A stretch of 64,000 bases of DNA from Simmondsia chinensis (GCA_018398585.1 JAGTTD010000008.1:13094501-13158500); one strand, 5' to 3'; numbered from the stretch's first letter, positions 11,273 to 23,018 are shown. The notes: a model not told the origin generated them from the sequence alone. Program-made: numbers and translations.

Positions 11273-11922
11273 TTTGTAAAAAGTTGTAAAAGAGAAGTTT
11301 AATTCATTAGAATAGTCCAATAAGTTCATTAGCCGTTAATGAATAGGTGAAGGGAGGGTTTTGGTTAGTACTGGAGGGATGGTTAGTTGGAGTTCTTGAA
11401 GTGTCTAGGTGAAGTGTTCTGTTAGATATTAGTGGTGTATGATTAATCATACACCATGTATGATAGGTTTTAATAGTGTAAAATCAACTTGTATAGGTGT
11501 GTTTCAAGTAATTAGGGGTGAATGATTAATCATACACCATATATGATAGGTTTTGATGGTGTAAAATCAACTTAAATAGGTGTGTTTCAAGTAACTACTG
11601 GTGTACGATTAATCATACACCATGTATGATAGATTTTAATGGTGTGAAATTAACTTGTATAGGTGTGTTTCAAGTAACTAGTGGTGTATGATCAATCATA
11701 AATCTTCTAGATATTTCCTAAGTCGGTTAGTAGTGTTTGTCTTGATTCAATGTATTTGCTTGTTTAGTTTGCCTATAAGTAGTAGTGGTGTAATAATTCA
11801 TAAATCATTCAATGAAATTGACAAGTACATAAGATACAATGTATCCCTTCTTTCTCATCTCATACTCTCAGTCTATCCAAATTTACTTAGCTTACGTTTG
11901 TGATTTAATCACGAATGTAACA
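11273..11922 (+). repeat. Probable degenerate solo LTR with internal 83-bp tandem repeats
   Basis: Starts TGTAATGAATT near 11273 and ends GAATGTAACA at 11922. The last 40 bp (CTTACGTTTGTGATT, then AATCACGAATG) closely match the end of the G LTR at 58231-58266. A TATA-like CTATAAGTAG lies near 11774. The middle (about 11430-11700) holds just over three 83-bp tandem units. No clean target duplication is visible, so the 5' boundary is uncertain. Confidence 0.5.
11433..11700. repeat. 83-bp tandem repeat with 24-bp palindrome
   Basis: The marker GATTAATCAT (or variants) starts at 11441, 11524, 11607 and 11690, exactly 83 bp apart each time. In the first unit it is the core of a perfect 24-bp palindrome at 11433-11456 (half site TGGTGTATGATT). 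Later units keep it with one to three changes. Confidence 0.9.
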
Positions 11923-14900
11923 AGTACATAAGATACAACAAACAAAGACAAACCCTAGCCATTACAACATCATAATGATTGAAGCTATTAGAGCTTAACC
12001 TATTGTAGTTGGTACCAAAGGCACCCATCAATATACCCACCGTAAGTATTAGTAGTAACAGGGCTATTTAGTTTGCTCTCAGGTCCCCGATTGTTGGGAC
12101 GCCGCTTTGTATTGAGCTATGCTCTTTATTTATCAAAAAAAAAAAAAGAAGCAATAGGCTAATGTTCACCAATTGAATTGTGCTAATAAAAGGGAGAATA
12201 TCAACTTTTATCTTATTTTGGCCTACAACTAAGGAACTAATTTTATCATTAAATAAAGCGTTAAAAACTATTTTAAACAAAAGAAAACAAGAGGAAAAAA
12301 TTTGAACAAATTTACAAACAACTTGAACTGACAGTGTAAATAACTCAAAAAAAAGACTAAATAAGCTCCGAAACATTTCGCACAGTCAAATCAACACAGT
12401 ACAAACCAGACGCAAGAGACTTAAAGAAACCTACAACACGAAGATAGAAAGATCACCCTAAAAGAAACACTTCGTACTCAATAGCGGCTTCAATAGGAAG
12501 ATTAGAGACAGAGAACATCACAAAAGCAACTAGGTTAAAATGATAAGATCATTAAACAACTTCCCAAACTCAATTTACATACAACTAAAGTGATAAGATG
12601 CATTGCCTAGTAACATTACAATCGAACTTCAAGATTCAAGAGAAGGGGGCGAGCCAACCTCAAATACTAACCCCACAAGAAAAGGGGGGGAGCTTTGAAT
12701 CTAAAATCTAGTGTTTAGAGGGTGGATAACCTAACTACTACACACTAGAACTAACAATTTAGAAACCGGATAAAGGATATTGGTTGTCTATGAGTTGCTT
12801 ATTCAGCTAGGACTGTTTAGTTTGGTACTTTGCCTATTGATTCTAACTATCCTTGTTAAGCTTCTCGTTACATACAATACAATCCATGGCGATTGTATTT
12901 CTTTTGATTTCCAGACTTTCGATAATGTATAATAAGTGGTATCAGAGGTTTATAAGTGATATTAGAGTCCTAGGTCAAATCTAATTCGAAAGTGCAAACT
13001 GCGGGTGACTTGATCTCAACAGTAAAGTGTACGTTGGTGATTGGTTCGGGTAGATCTCATGTTTGATTGGTAAACCGAAGGTGTAAATTGTAGTGGTATG
13101 AGTTGGGTGAAGGTTTCGCCCTAGTGAACGAGGCAATAGATAAGGATTAGTAATGGTGATTTAGTTTGAGTAGAGGAGCGAGAGACTAAATTGGTGAACC
13201 TAGTGGTAGATTTGGTGGTTCCCTGATTCAAATAAAAGTGACCCCACAAACTTTTAATTTCACAAAGACATCGCAAAACTATTGTTCAAAACTAACGTGA
13301 CCTCCCCTAAACGATGAATTAAAAACAATGTGATCCCCTCGAGTTTTAAGTTAATCAAAGACACATCCAAATTGGTAAGAATCAATATGACCCTCCAACC
13401 TTTTATTTCATCAAATACACTCTACAAACATTTAAAAAAAAAAAAAAAAAGATTAAATGTACCTAAATTAGATATGCAATTTATGTACCTAATGTTATGA
13501 TATAAACTCATTTAATGGAAAACACTTTATGAATCAAATAATTAGATAATCAATTGGTAAAAACATCTTATGTCATTTAATGAAAAAAAAAAAAAAAAGA
13601 ATTCCAAACACCCAAAAGAAGTAAAATGTGATTAAAAAAAAACTCAAGTGGAATCAAATACAAGATGCACTCTATAATGAAATTCATTGGCAAATCAACG
13701 AACACAATACAGGCACAATCTAGAAGTCATGAATATGTTAAAATCATCAAAATTTGCCAATTAACGCCCTAAAAACATCACAATCAATAGCATCACCATC
13801 CATGAAGAAACTTAATATGTCAAGATCTCCTAACACAATCGATGTATGAAAGTGTAGGGTTTAAGCCAAGCTCTTTCACAGATGTAGCCTTAACTTTCAA
13901 ATGAAAATTCCATAAAAAGTTGGATTACTTGAAAGAATGATTAAAGATAATGAAAAAGCAACCAACAAGAGAAGTTTACTCAAAATCAAGTACATGACCA
14001 TGAACAACAACCTATGGCTCTAAATTCGAACTTCAATCGAGGAATATCTAGAGCTCTAAAACACTAAAAAAACACAAATTCATACACAATATAAGGGAAA
14101 GTGAACAAGAACATCATGAGCTAAACAAAAAGAAGAGAGAGAGCGAAAATTTGCTGTCAATAACCAGAGAGGAAGGAGGTTGCAAGACGACCGGAGAGGA
14201 GAAAACAACGAGGTGAGACGATTGGACACACCAGAGATGACGTGAGCAGACGAGACAGTACAGCTAAGCGACGGCCGGAGACGAAGGAGCGAGCGAAAGA
14301 GAGGCCAGTAGCAGAGGAGGGAGACCTGCAAACACAATTCAACTTGCTTCTGGATCATCCAATCGCTAAAACAAGAGAAAATGCATTATTCGAACAACAG
14401 CAATTGAACCTTCAACATATCAAAACTGCACCTAAGCTTCAGCAATCATAACACTTACCAATAACCTTAAAAATCCTAACTTACATCAATTTCTTCTAAA
14501 ATTTCTTTAGAAATTGCACAAATTTCACTTACGATTCACTCCTCCGCAAGTTTAAACACTAGATTGTCAGCTCGAAGGCGGATCCATGCAACAATTAACA
14601 CCAATTACAAAGACAATCAAGCTGTAAACCTAGAACAAGTAGAGAGGGAAGATTAGCAGAGTGTTTGTACTCGTGAGAGACGTTGAGAGCTGGGGAGTGC
14701 CGTACGCGTGAGTGAATGGGCAGGAAGGGGATGCGGTCTTTATATGTTGTCAATAAACCGCGTCTTAAACACAATCTAGTTTTGTTTTTATTTACACGAG
14801 TTGCTTTGACGTGGTTTACTATAACCGCATTTTCTCTCAAACCCAAAAGTTGCAAAAAAGAAAGCTGTAAATTACAAAAAAATCTTCTGACTTTTGCTTC

Positions 14901-15340
14901 AATAAAGGTGATTAAAAGTTATATACCATAAAATATAGGTGGTCATTTGTAAATAATACTAAAATTAGGAGAAACACTTAGTGTACTCTTTTACATATTA
15001 ACTCTTCACTATAACTCAAAGAAGTGAGTTAAAAGCTATATATCATAAAATATTTCAAAATTGCATGGAATGTTATTTTTTTTTTCTAGCGTTATATTCC
15101 ATCCGGTGGTCAATTGCAACCAAGAATATTTTTTAGGTGGTTAAGAGCAAAAAAAACAAAATTTAGGTAGTTAAAAGCTAGATGACATATAACCTACGTG
15201 ATAAAATGTAAAAAATCCTTTTTTTAATTAAGAATTTTTTGGCAGAAAATATTCACTTAAAATTATTCATTTACCCAAATTTTGTAAACATTATCATCTT
15301 CCCGCCAACTTTTCACCTTTGCAATGTAATTATGACTAAG
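11923..15340. other. CACTA interior without recognised genes
   Basis: Mostly AT-rich. TGGTATCAGAGG at 12937-12948 looks like a Met PBS on the plus strand, suggesting another decayed LTR element upstream of it, but no LTR pair is visible. 14080-14360 is GA-rich with overlapping short frames on both strands. I see nothing resembling the TnpD DDE transposase that an autonomous CACTA element needs. Confidence 0.5.
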
Positions 15341-15766
15341 CTTATGCAATGGTTTAAAAACCGCTGTATAATGGAGACCTAATGCAACGGTTTTAAAACC
15401 GCTGCATAATGTAGTCAAAACTGCTGCATAATGGAGAACTAATGCAACTATTTTAAAACCGCTGCATAATGTAATCAAAACCGCTGCATAAAAGGGAACC
15501 TAATGCAACGGCTTAAAACCGCTGCATAAAATTATAAAAACCGTTGCATAATATGGTCCTAATGCAACGGTTTAAAACCACTGCATACAATGGTAAAAAC
15601 CGATGCATAATAGGGGCCTAATGCAACGGTTTATAAATCGCAGCATAAACCGCTGCATATATATCATGTAATGCAACGGTTTTATGAACGTTGCAAAACC
15701 GCTGCATAAAATAACTTTATGCAACGGTTTCAGGACCGCTGTAAAAGAACCGCTGCTTATGTGCAA
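15341..15766. repeat. Right subterminal repeat array of CACTA element
   Basis: Copies of ATGCAACGGTTTT are followed directly by AAAACCGCTGCAT, so most sites form near-palindromic pairs of about 26 bp repeated roughly every 60 bp. This differs from the left end, where most sites point one way. Confidence 0.9.
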
Positions 15767-15779
15767 TTATGAAGTAGTG
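15767..15779 (-). repeat. Right terminal inverted repeat of CACTA element
   Basis: Minus strand reads CACTACTTCATAA. Confidence 0.95.
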
Positions 15780-15782
15780 AGG

Positions 15783-17175
15783 GCTTCAAATGCAGCTTGA
15801 GATCTCTCATTCCATGCAAAAGCATCCTTCTTCAAGAGCTCCGTTAAAGATTTGGCAATTGAACCATAACCCTTAATAAATTTTCTATAATACCTGGTCA
15901 ATCCCAAAAAACCCCTCAATTGCTTCAAGGTGATCGGAATTGACCAATTTTGCATTGCACGGATCTTGTTAGGATTAGTAGATACTCCCTCTTGTGAGAT
16001 GACATGACCCAAATACTCAAGCTTATTTTGAGCAAACTAACATATGGACAACTTTGCAAAGAACTTGTTTTGTCGCATCAAAACAAGCACTTGTCTGAGG
16101 TGAGTGAGATGAGCTTCATATGTTGAGCTATAAATCAGTATATCATCAAAGAAAATGAGCACTGACTTCCTTAGAAAAGCTTGAAAATGTCATTCATGGC
16201 TGCTTGGAAAGTGGCCAGAGCATTTGTTAAGCTGAAAGGCATAACAACAAACTCGAAATGTCCATGATGAGTCTGAAAAGCTCTCTTGTAGATATCTAGC
16301 TCCAGGACCTTGATTTGATGATACCCTTGCCTCAAATCAAGCTTTGAAAAGAAGCATGCTCCATGTAGCTCATCAAGCAAATCATCTATGACCAGAATGG
16401 GAAATTTATCCTTCACTGTTAGAGCATTCAGCCGACGGTAATCAATGCACATTCTAGCCGAGCCATCTTACTTCTTCACGAGGATCACAGGTGAAGCAAA
16501 AGGACGATGGCTTGGTCTAATGAAGCTCATGTGAAAAAGCTCCTCAACTTGCCTCTCAATTTCTGTCTTTTGGCCATGAGCATATCGATATGGCCTGTTC
16601 TTGACCGGATCATCATTTGCATGCAAGGGAATGGCATGGTCCGCACTCCTTTGAGGAGTAAGACTCTTAGGCTCCTCGAAAATGTCCGCAAATCCATCCA
16701 CTAAAGTCTCTACCTCGGGCTGTATGTCCTGCCGCAACTCTACCGAGGTTAACATAGACAAATGCCCAATCCATTGTATTGCCTTCTTCTTGATTCCATC
16801 TTGCACACGTTTGCCATCAATCAACTTGACTTGCGCTTCCTATGATATGCCTTTCAAGGATAGTTTGGTGCCATGAACCTCAAATGCCACGGTCATCTTA
16901 TCAAAATCAAACACAACCGGGTTGAAGGTTCTCATCCAATCCAGCCCTAGCACCATATCGCAACCTCCTAAAGGAAGAACTCTGAAATCAAACGTGAATT
17001 GATGATCTTGCATAGACCATGGGAATGCTAAGCACTTGTTTTGAGTTGTTAAGGAGTTGCCATCAGCCACCATCACCGCTAAGGGGTGAGTCCTTGTCAC
17101 TTCATGCTTTACCTTCTTAATCAACTTTGAATCAATGAAGCTATGTGTACTCCCACTATCAATAAGGATAATGAT
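15783..17175 (-). pseudogene. Gypsy E1 protease and reverse transcriptase
   Basis: From the 5' side on the minus strand: protease loop LIDSGSTHSF near 17150, then PLGGCDMVLGLDWM. RT starts with PHRPFASPVILVKK and [18 protein letters not shown]. It continues [12 protein letters not shown] and HFEFVVMPF, the catalytic FFDDILIYS at about 16130-16165, and SIPITLKQLRGFLGLTRYYRKF at 15767-16012. Most of gag-protease-RT (18528 to 16171) is in one frame; a frameshift lies between about 16171 and 16030. The last codons are continuous with RNase H on the other side of the CACTA element. Confidence 0.9.
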
Positions 17176-17184
17176 GGAATGTTT

Positions 17185-18764
17185 TCAAGCCTTGCCTCTG
17201 ATTTTGATAGTGTTATGAGCTCCACTACCGATTAAAGCCTTCATTGATATCTCCACTTCATCATCACTCAAATCCTGTTGTGAAGAATAACCAACACTGT
17301 CAATTTCTACAGCGGAGTGATCACTGCCAGATTCAGCTTCAGCACGGGTCCCTTTAGCACACATTAATGCTTGTGTTTTGCACCTATGTCCAGGCTGATA
17401 TGGTTGATTACAACGAACGCAAAGTCTTAAAGAACTTCTGTCAACAGCACGCTTAAAACCTGCACTGGAATTTTTCTGCTGAGGTCTGAACTCGCTGCCA
17501 TGCTGCTTAAACTTGTCACTTGATTGGACTTGAGTAGCTTCAATCAATTTTTCCTTGTTATAAGCACTTCAAAAAGTCTTAGGACCAATGGCTTTCACCA
17601 TATTCTTGACCCTAGGCTTCAATCCACTAACAAAGCATGAAATGTCGTAAGATTCAGCATCCTCGGGAGCTATGGACAAAACTGATGGCAAGTTGGCTCT
17701 TAAGTTCTCAAATCAAAGCATATACTCTCTCACGGTTGAAGTTTGAGACAATTTGTTAAAGTTATCCACAACATCTGTTGATTCACCTTCTCCATAACGT
17801 TCACACATTTCTTCGACGAATTGGCCCCAAGAAAGATTTGGTTTACTCTTCAACAAACTATAATACCAAACCTCATGGTCACCATGTAAATGCACTACAG
17901 CTAGCTGGAGCTTTTCATCCTCAAGTATGTTATAATACAGGAAGTACTGGCCACACCTTCTCAGCCACGATTTCGGTTGCTTTCCATCAAAAGGATCAAT
18001 TTCAACTCTTGGCTGCCTGTAATTACCACTCCTACCACTAGATATAGTGTCATTACTTACTGATCTATGCTGATGCTGTTGATCACGAGGTCTGTCCAGA
18101 CGATCGAGCTCATCAAATTCAACTCTGCACTGCAACACTGAATTCTGTGGCCTGGTACTGCGGTCTGCATTTAAAGCTTCAGGCCTGCAATGTGCGTGTC
18201 CAGAGGCTCGATCCTAATTGTCTGCATCAATTTCAGGTTGCAGAGGTTGATTTTCAGCTGATCTGATGTTAATTGAACATCCATCTGGCCGCATTATCGA
18301 AGACTTGCCTTGGTTCCTCACCAGACTTTCAGGTCTGTCAACATTGTCTTGCTGCTGATCGGTTTCCATCTGATGAAAGATCTGACTTGCAGGCTTCGAG
18401 ATTGCATCAACACTTGATTCTTCTTGTTTATTAACCTGATCTTGAAATTTTACAATTTTCTCTTCAATTTGTTGCAATCGTTCCTCCTTATTCGCATCTT
18501 TATCCAAAATCAACTGATGCATCCTCACATTTGCTGAATGTTGTTATTCTGCTGCTTAATCTTGATGTTCTGCTGATCAAACTTAGCATTCAGCTGTTCG
18601 AATTTGTCATTCAACTCACGGTGGTGATCAATTGATGCAACCGCACCAGAACCTGTAATTGCAGCAACAAAATCCATATCCGAACCAGGTGCACTGGCTC
18701 CTTCAGCTCTAGATCTTGTTCTTACACCATCGGTCATTATTTTCTTTGATTTAGCCAGCCCCAA
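17185..18764 (-). pseudogene. Gypsy E1 gag
   Basis: The N-terminus at 18764 begins MGLAKSKKIMTDGVRTRSR and leads into a heptad-like, Gln-rich coiled segment (HHRELNDKFEQLNAKFD). The capsid region holds FDGKQPKSWLRRCGQYF and VVHLHGDHEVWYYSLL, typical of plant chromovirus gag. The zinc knuckle LCVRCNQPYQPGHRC lies near 17380-17430. A frameshift occurs near 18525 and stops occur near 17550-17710 and 18140-18214. The N-terminus resembles those of C and D, which links these elements. Confidence 0.88.
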
Positions 18765-18788
18765 TCAATCAATTGATTGCTTGAAACA

Positions 18789-18800
18789 GCTCTGATACCA
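18789..18800 (-). other. Primer binding site of gypsy E1
   Basis: Minus strand reads TGGTATCAGAGC, an exact complement of the plant initiator-Met tRNA 3' end, two bases from the 5' LTR. Confidence 0.92.
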
Positions 18801-18802
18801 AT

Positions 18803-19203
18803 TGTTAGCTTCCAATTAAGAATTGAAAGTCTAACCTTGTAGAAGAAAGAGTTAAGATGAGAGAAGTGAAAGGGGATGAGAAATAGAGAAAGAGATGAGA
18901 AAAGAGAGAGAATTCCAAAAGAAATTCAGATTATATTCATTGAATACTTAAATTACTTGATTAAGACCCTATTTATGCACATTTGGGTACATTGCATCAA
19001 GATAAAACCAAACTAAACCCAACTAACAGCTATTCCCGCCAAATCTGCAGCACACTCCCAAGTTTGACCCGAGTTTGACCAACTAATAGCTTTTGACGCC
19101 TAATACCGACTCAACTAACATTTAAAAGCATACAACTCAACATTGAGACAGTAACCAGCCACTACAACCAAAGATTACAATTAAAATTCTTCAATTCATA
19201 ACA
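18803..19203 (-). repeat. 5' LTR of gypsy E1
   Basis: 401 bp, TG to CA, pairing with 3670-4072. The hairpin next to the PBS is retained. Confidence 0.93.
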
Positions 19204-19208
19204 GAAAT

Positions 19209-19469
19209 TAGTGCAACCCAAAATAAATAATGTAACTAAAACCAAATTACTCAGGAATTTCAAATAACTTCTATTACCAAAACCAAAATAAATGAAAACA
19301 AACCAATAGGAGGACCAATCGACTCTCCATCATCGCAATTGGCACCAAAACCACACAAAAAATTCTAAACTAAAAGTAGAAAATGAAGTTCTTGCCATTA
19401 CAATCTGGATTGCAGCTGACCCAAATTAATAAGTTGAAAAATTATATATTATTTTTAAATAAATTATAG
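19209..19469. other. Right flank of gypsy E1, no gene
   Basis: AT-rich DNA following TSD GAAAT. No features seen. Confidence 0.5.
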
Positions 19470-19485
19470 ACCCTCTAAAAATATA

Positions 19486-19739
19486 AGACTTCATTTACTT
19501 GGCACTAATGTACCAGAACCTATTAAAACTCTGAAGTTAAGCGTGCTTGGGCGAGAATAGTACCAGAATGGGCAACCTCCTAGGAAGGCCTTGCGTTGCC
19601 AATCCCATAAGGTTGAGGGCCCTCGGAAATAGTCTCTCGGTAGGGTTACACCTAGAAGGGGTAAGGCTGCGTACATCCACCCCCCAAACCTTGCTTAGGC
19701 AGGAGCCCTTAAGGCACTTGGTCCATTAATTATTGTCGT
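19486..19739 (+). mobile_element. SINE with a 5S rRNA-derived head
   Basis: A perfect 16-bp target duplication (ACCCTCTAAAAATATA at 19470-19485 and 19740-19755) brackets 254 bp. The first ~120 bp (19486-19606) align without gaps to plant 5S rRNA from its first base; the internal-promoter regions AGTTAAGCGTGCTTGGGCGA and CAACCTCCTAGGAAG are well preserved. The remaining ~130 bp contain GGGGTAAGGCTGCGTACATC, a conserved body motif of plant tRNA-type SINEs. A pol III 5S head joined to a SINE body with a long TSD fits a 5S-derived SINE moved by LINE machinery. A 5S pseudogene alone would not explain body and TSD. Confidence 0.85.
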
Positions 19740-19755
19740 ACCCTCTAAAAATATA

Positions 19756-20062
19756 GAATAATAATAATAATTAAATTAAAATGATTGATAAATTGAAATG
19801 AATGATAAATGTAAAGCAAACCCCAAATTGAATTAAAATAAAACATTAAAACAAACCGCATTAAACAAACCATTAAATTAAAATGAATAATAAATATGAA
19901 AACAAAATTTATTAAAAAGCTCTCATAACCTAAACTCCTTTTGAATTCAACAATATAATCTATCTATCTATACATTAAGTTTAACTTCTCACTTCGCTCA
20001 AAATTCTTTAAATTTTAAAACAAAATTTTTTTAAAAATCCTTGTAGATTTTTCTTGTTATGG

Positions 20063-20093
<31 letters not shown>

Positions 20094-22180
20094 ACCCGCA
20101 ACTTTGGCAGTTCAAGGCACCGACTTTTTCAAGGGAGGGGGTGTGGATAGTTATTGATAAGTATATCTATTTCAGTGTTTCCAAAAGACATTGAAAAGAA
20201 GAGAGAACGAAAAGAAAACAGGATATATTTTATGATTTCTCCATTCCATTTTTCATTTGGTAATCTCATCTCCACTTATTTATTTAGGGGGATTTAGTAG
20301 TTTTTTTTTCCTTTGTATTTTTTAATGAAGGCGGTACATTTTTTTATCCATTATTGCATTCTTTAGTTTCTAATTCATCAATTTTAGGTTTCTGATTTCT
20401 CTTCTTTGATCACAAGGTTTTTGATTTCTGACAACACCATTTGTGCAAGTTCGGGTCGAAGTCCGTCATCAGCATTGCAGGCGCGTAACACATGTTAAAA
20501 ACGTAACAATTTTGGAGTATGTATATATGCGTCATATAAGTGACATTACGCATACATCTTACACGGTTTATCGATCCTAAGACCAGGAACATTAGTATAA
20601 AATTCGTGTGGCACTCATAAATTTTACCACTGAATTGAAAAATTATGTTCTTATATATTAGTTCGACATGACATATTAAATAGCCCATCTTCCCTTAATG
20701 TTGCTAAAGTCGGCAAAACACCGTGATGTCAAAACAGAATATTTTTCATGATGTCATACATATAAGCAGAATTTTTTGTATGTAAAATATGGATTTGGAA
20801 AACAATCTTTATTAAACAATGGATATATCTTGTCATAGTAATTATTATTAGAAGAAAAATATCAATGCAGATTCTAAATTTTCTTATGTTTTTTCCTTTT
20901 TTTTTGTTAAATGTCCATAAAGAATGATCCAATATATTAGCACATAAGAAACTCATCATCATTTTACCGATTTTATGAGGAGAGACGCACATAACAATTG
21001 GTAAAATTGAAGTTACCCCCTCAATTTTCAAAAACACCATTCAAAGTATTGGTAAAACTAGGACTCCCTCTGTTTTTTTTTTTTTTGTTAATTCCATAAA
21101 AATGCTTCAACTATTAACTAATAAAATTGATCCTAATTTACAGTTTTTTCAAAGACTCCTAGATTAAAAAAAAAAAAAAACATTTAACTAATTTATATAC
21201 TCCTTTAGTTTATAAAATTATTAAATTATAAAATATGATGTCATATTACTTATTTTTTAATAGATTCACTTTCTTCTTCGGATTTAAAAAAAAAAAAATA
21301 TTCTTTCTTCTTATGTATATTAAACATGTATAGTCAATAATCTGCACGCACACAAAAAAAAAGAACACATATCTATTATGTTCTCAACTTGAATCACTAC
21401 AGTAGAATTTCTCTCTCCCAAACAAACGTACATCCTGAATCTATTCTGACATTATTTTCTATTTCAAAATTACTTTGTCAGATATTCATTCTCAACTATA
21501 ATCTCAAAATCCTATTTGCTATAAATCCTATTTGCTATAAATCTTATTTGGAAATTAGTCTAACATATTTTTCGAACTTTTTGTACGCTAATAAGAGATG
21601 AATTTGCTGAAATTACGAATTGGGAAAATCACATATATTTTAACCAATAATTTAATGTTTATTTCACTAAATAAAAAAAAAAAAATGAGGGGATCACAAT
21701 GTTTCCAGCTACTAATGTGGGGAAGTGTCATAAATCATGAGCATATATGAAATATAAAAGTTCACCGTGCATCACACATGGATTGGCTAGTATTAAATAA
21801 ATAAAACATTCAAATGAATGCAAATGCAAAAAAGAAAATTGACAAAAAAGATCTCCCAGCTTAAACTCCTTTTGCATTAAACATTAAAATGTTAATTAAA
21901 TAAAATATTAAAGAATGATAACTAAAAACTGGCCCTTAACGAAACCCCAAAAACTGAGCTCTTGATCTTTAATATTAAAATACTAATTCAAAAAGAAATT
22001 TAACCAAAACAAATTAGGGATTAAACTCTTCATAATATACATTAAAATAATAATCAAAATAAAACATTAAATTTAATGGTAATTATGAAAACATTGCCTA
22101 AAAAACCGAAAAAAACTAACCATCTTTGACAAGTCTTTGGCTATATTCGAGGGTGAAACAAACATGACTTTTTGAATTTA
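19756..22180. other. AT-rich spacer without genes
   Basis: Only short frames with no recognisable domains. It contains a run of 26 A at 20063-20088 and further A or T runs near 21070, 21165 and 21285. Confidence 0.5.
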
Positions 22181-22683
22181 ATTATTTACATTTTAGTTCT
22201 CCTACGTTTTTTAAACTAATAAAAAGGACCTTCGCCTTTTTGAATTATTAAAAGGTTCCGTAAATTTTTGTCATATTAATAAAAAGGCTTCTGTTTGATG
22301 TAATGATATCATTTTTACTCGACATATCTGATGTGACAGCTGTGTTTTTACTAATACTACAGTAAAATGATAAAAATATCCTATAATAACCATATTTTAA
22401 ACTAAATTAAGCAAAAATAGATAGCTTCTACATAACACGACATCTCGAATTTTGTGTTTATCAAGTAATAATAAGGGTGTTGAAGCACACTATTGGTCAT
22501 TTTATTATAGTATTAATAAAAAGCAATTACAATGTTAGCTATCGATGGAAAATGATGTCATCACGCTTGAGAGAGGCCTTTTTATTTATACGACAAAAAC
22601 TTAGGGGTCTTTTTAAAAATTTAAAAAGGTTAGGGTCCTTTTTATTATTTTCAAAAACGTTAAGATACTAAAATATAAATAAT
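22181..22683. repeat. MITE-like imperfect inverted repeat
   Basis: Arms of about 140 bp (22181-22320 and 22540-22683) are inverted copies at roughly 70 percent identity by eye. They share ATTATTTAYATTTTAGT, ACGTTTTT and AATAAAAAGGACC blocks. The ~220-bp centre has no coding potential. No clear target duplication is seen, so the superfamily cannot be named. Confidence 0.6.
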
Positions 22684-22852
22684 CCTTTTAAATTCATCTG
22701 ATGGTGTAGGACAGTTACAAAATGAAGCCTTTTGAAACTAAATGATGCCTGAAAATACGGGGTCCAACTAAAATAAGCATGTACTAATTAAATCACAAAT
22801 TTTAATGAAATAAACGGTTTCAAAGAGCCCACATTTTAAAAAGAGTCTAGAT

Positions 22853-23018
22853 TGTGCATCTCCTATAGACATTACGTAACTCACATTATATTATTTAGAT
22901 CTACATCTCTTATAGACATTGATTATAACTTATATTCTACTTCTATATTCAAATTTATATTTGTAATATTCAGTTGGGGTTACTTCAGCCCTTTAAAATA
23001 CAAATTCATTATTTCACA
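22853..23018 (+). repeat. Possible short 5' LTR of copia E
   Basis: 166 bp from TGTGCATC to TTTCACA, ending immediately before a PBS-like sequence. The start is inferred from TGTG/CACA ends. No second LTR survives to confirm it. Confidence 0.35.

Larger units (their letters stand above)
5999..15782. mobile_element. CACTA (En/Spm) DNA transposon inserted in gypsy E1
   Basis: The element spans 6002-15779 (9,778 bp) and is flanked by the 3-bp target duplication AGG (5999-6001 and 15780-15782). Ends read CACTACTACATAT on the left and, reverse-complemented, CACTACTTCATAA on the right. Long subterminal arrays of AATGCARCGGTT-type repeats lie inside both ends. CACTA ends, 3-bp TSD and subterminal repeats together define this superfamily. 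Removing element plus one TSD restores the gypsy reading frame across ...AFEAL|KAAM.... It holds a Transposase_24-type gene but no recognisable DDE transposase (TnpD), and at least two LTR-derived insertions. Confidence 0.95.
3665..19208 (-). mobile_element. Complete Ty3/gypsy chromovirus-like element E1, split by a CACTA insertion
   Basis: The element runs 3670-19203 on the minus strand and is bounded by the 5-bp target duplication GAAAT (3665-3669 and 19204-19208). It has two LTRs, an initiator-Met PBS, a PPT and the order gag, protease, RT, RNase H, integrase, which is Ty3/gypsy. Removing the CACTA element and one TSD copy leaves about 5.75 kb, a normal size. A chromodomain-like tail (L-V-T-W...T-W...L-K-S-Q-F-P-N-F) ends the integrase. 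By eye the LTRs differ at roughly 5 percent of sites, so the copy is not recent. Several in-frame stops and two frameshifts make it non-autonomous now. Confidence 0.93.

Noticed and set aside
14080..14451. Overlapping 60-90 codon frames on both strands
   Set aside because: GA-rich low-complexity sequence, no domain, no conserved partner.
18788..18800. tRNA-like sequence at this and other PBS sites
   Set aside because: Only the 12-nt complement of the tRNA 3' end is present, each time next to an LTR; no cloverleaf.
19486..19606. Functional 5S rRNA gene
   Set aside because: Many substitutions, a SINE body fused at the 3' end, and a 16-bp target duplication around the whole unit.
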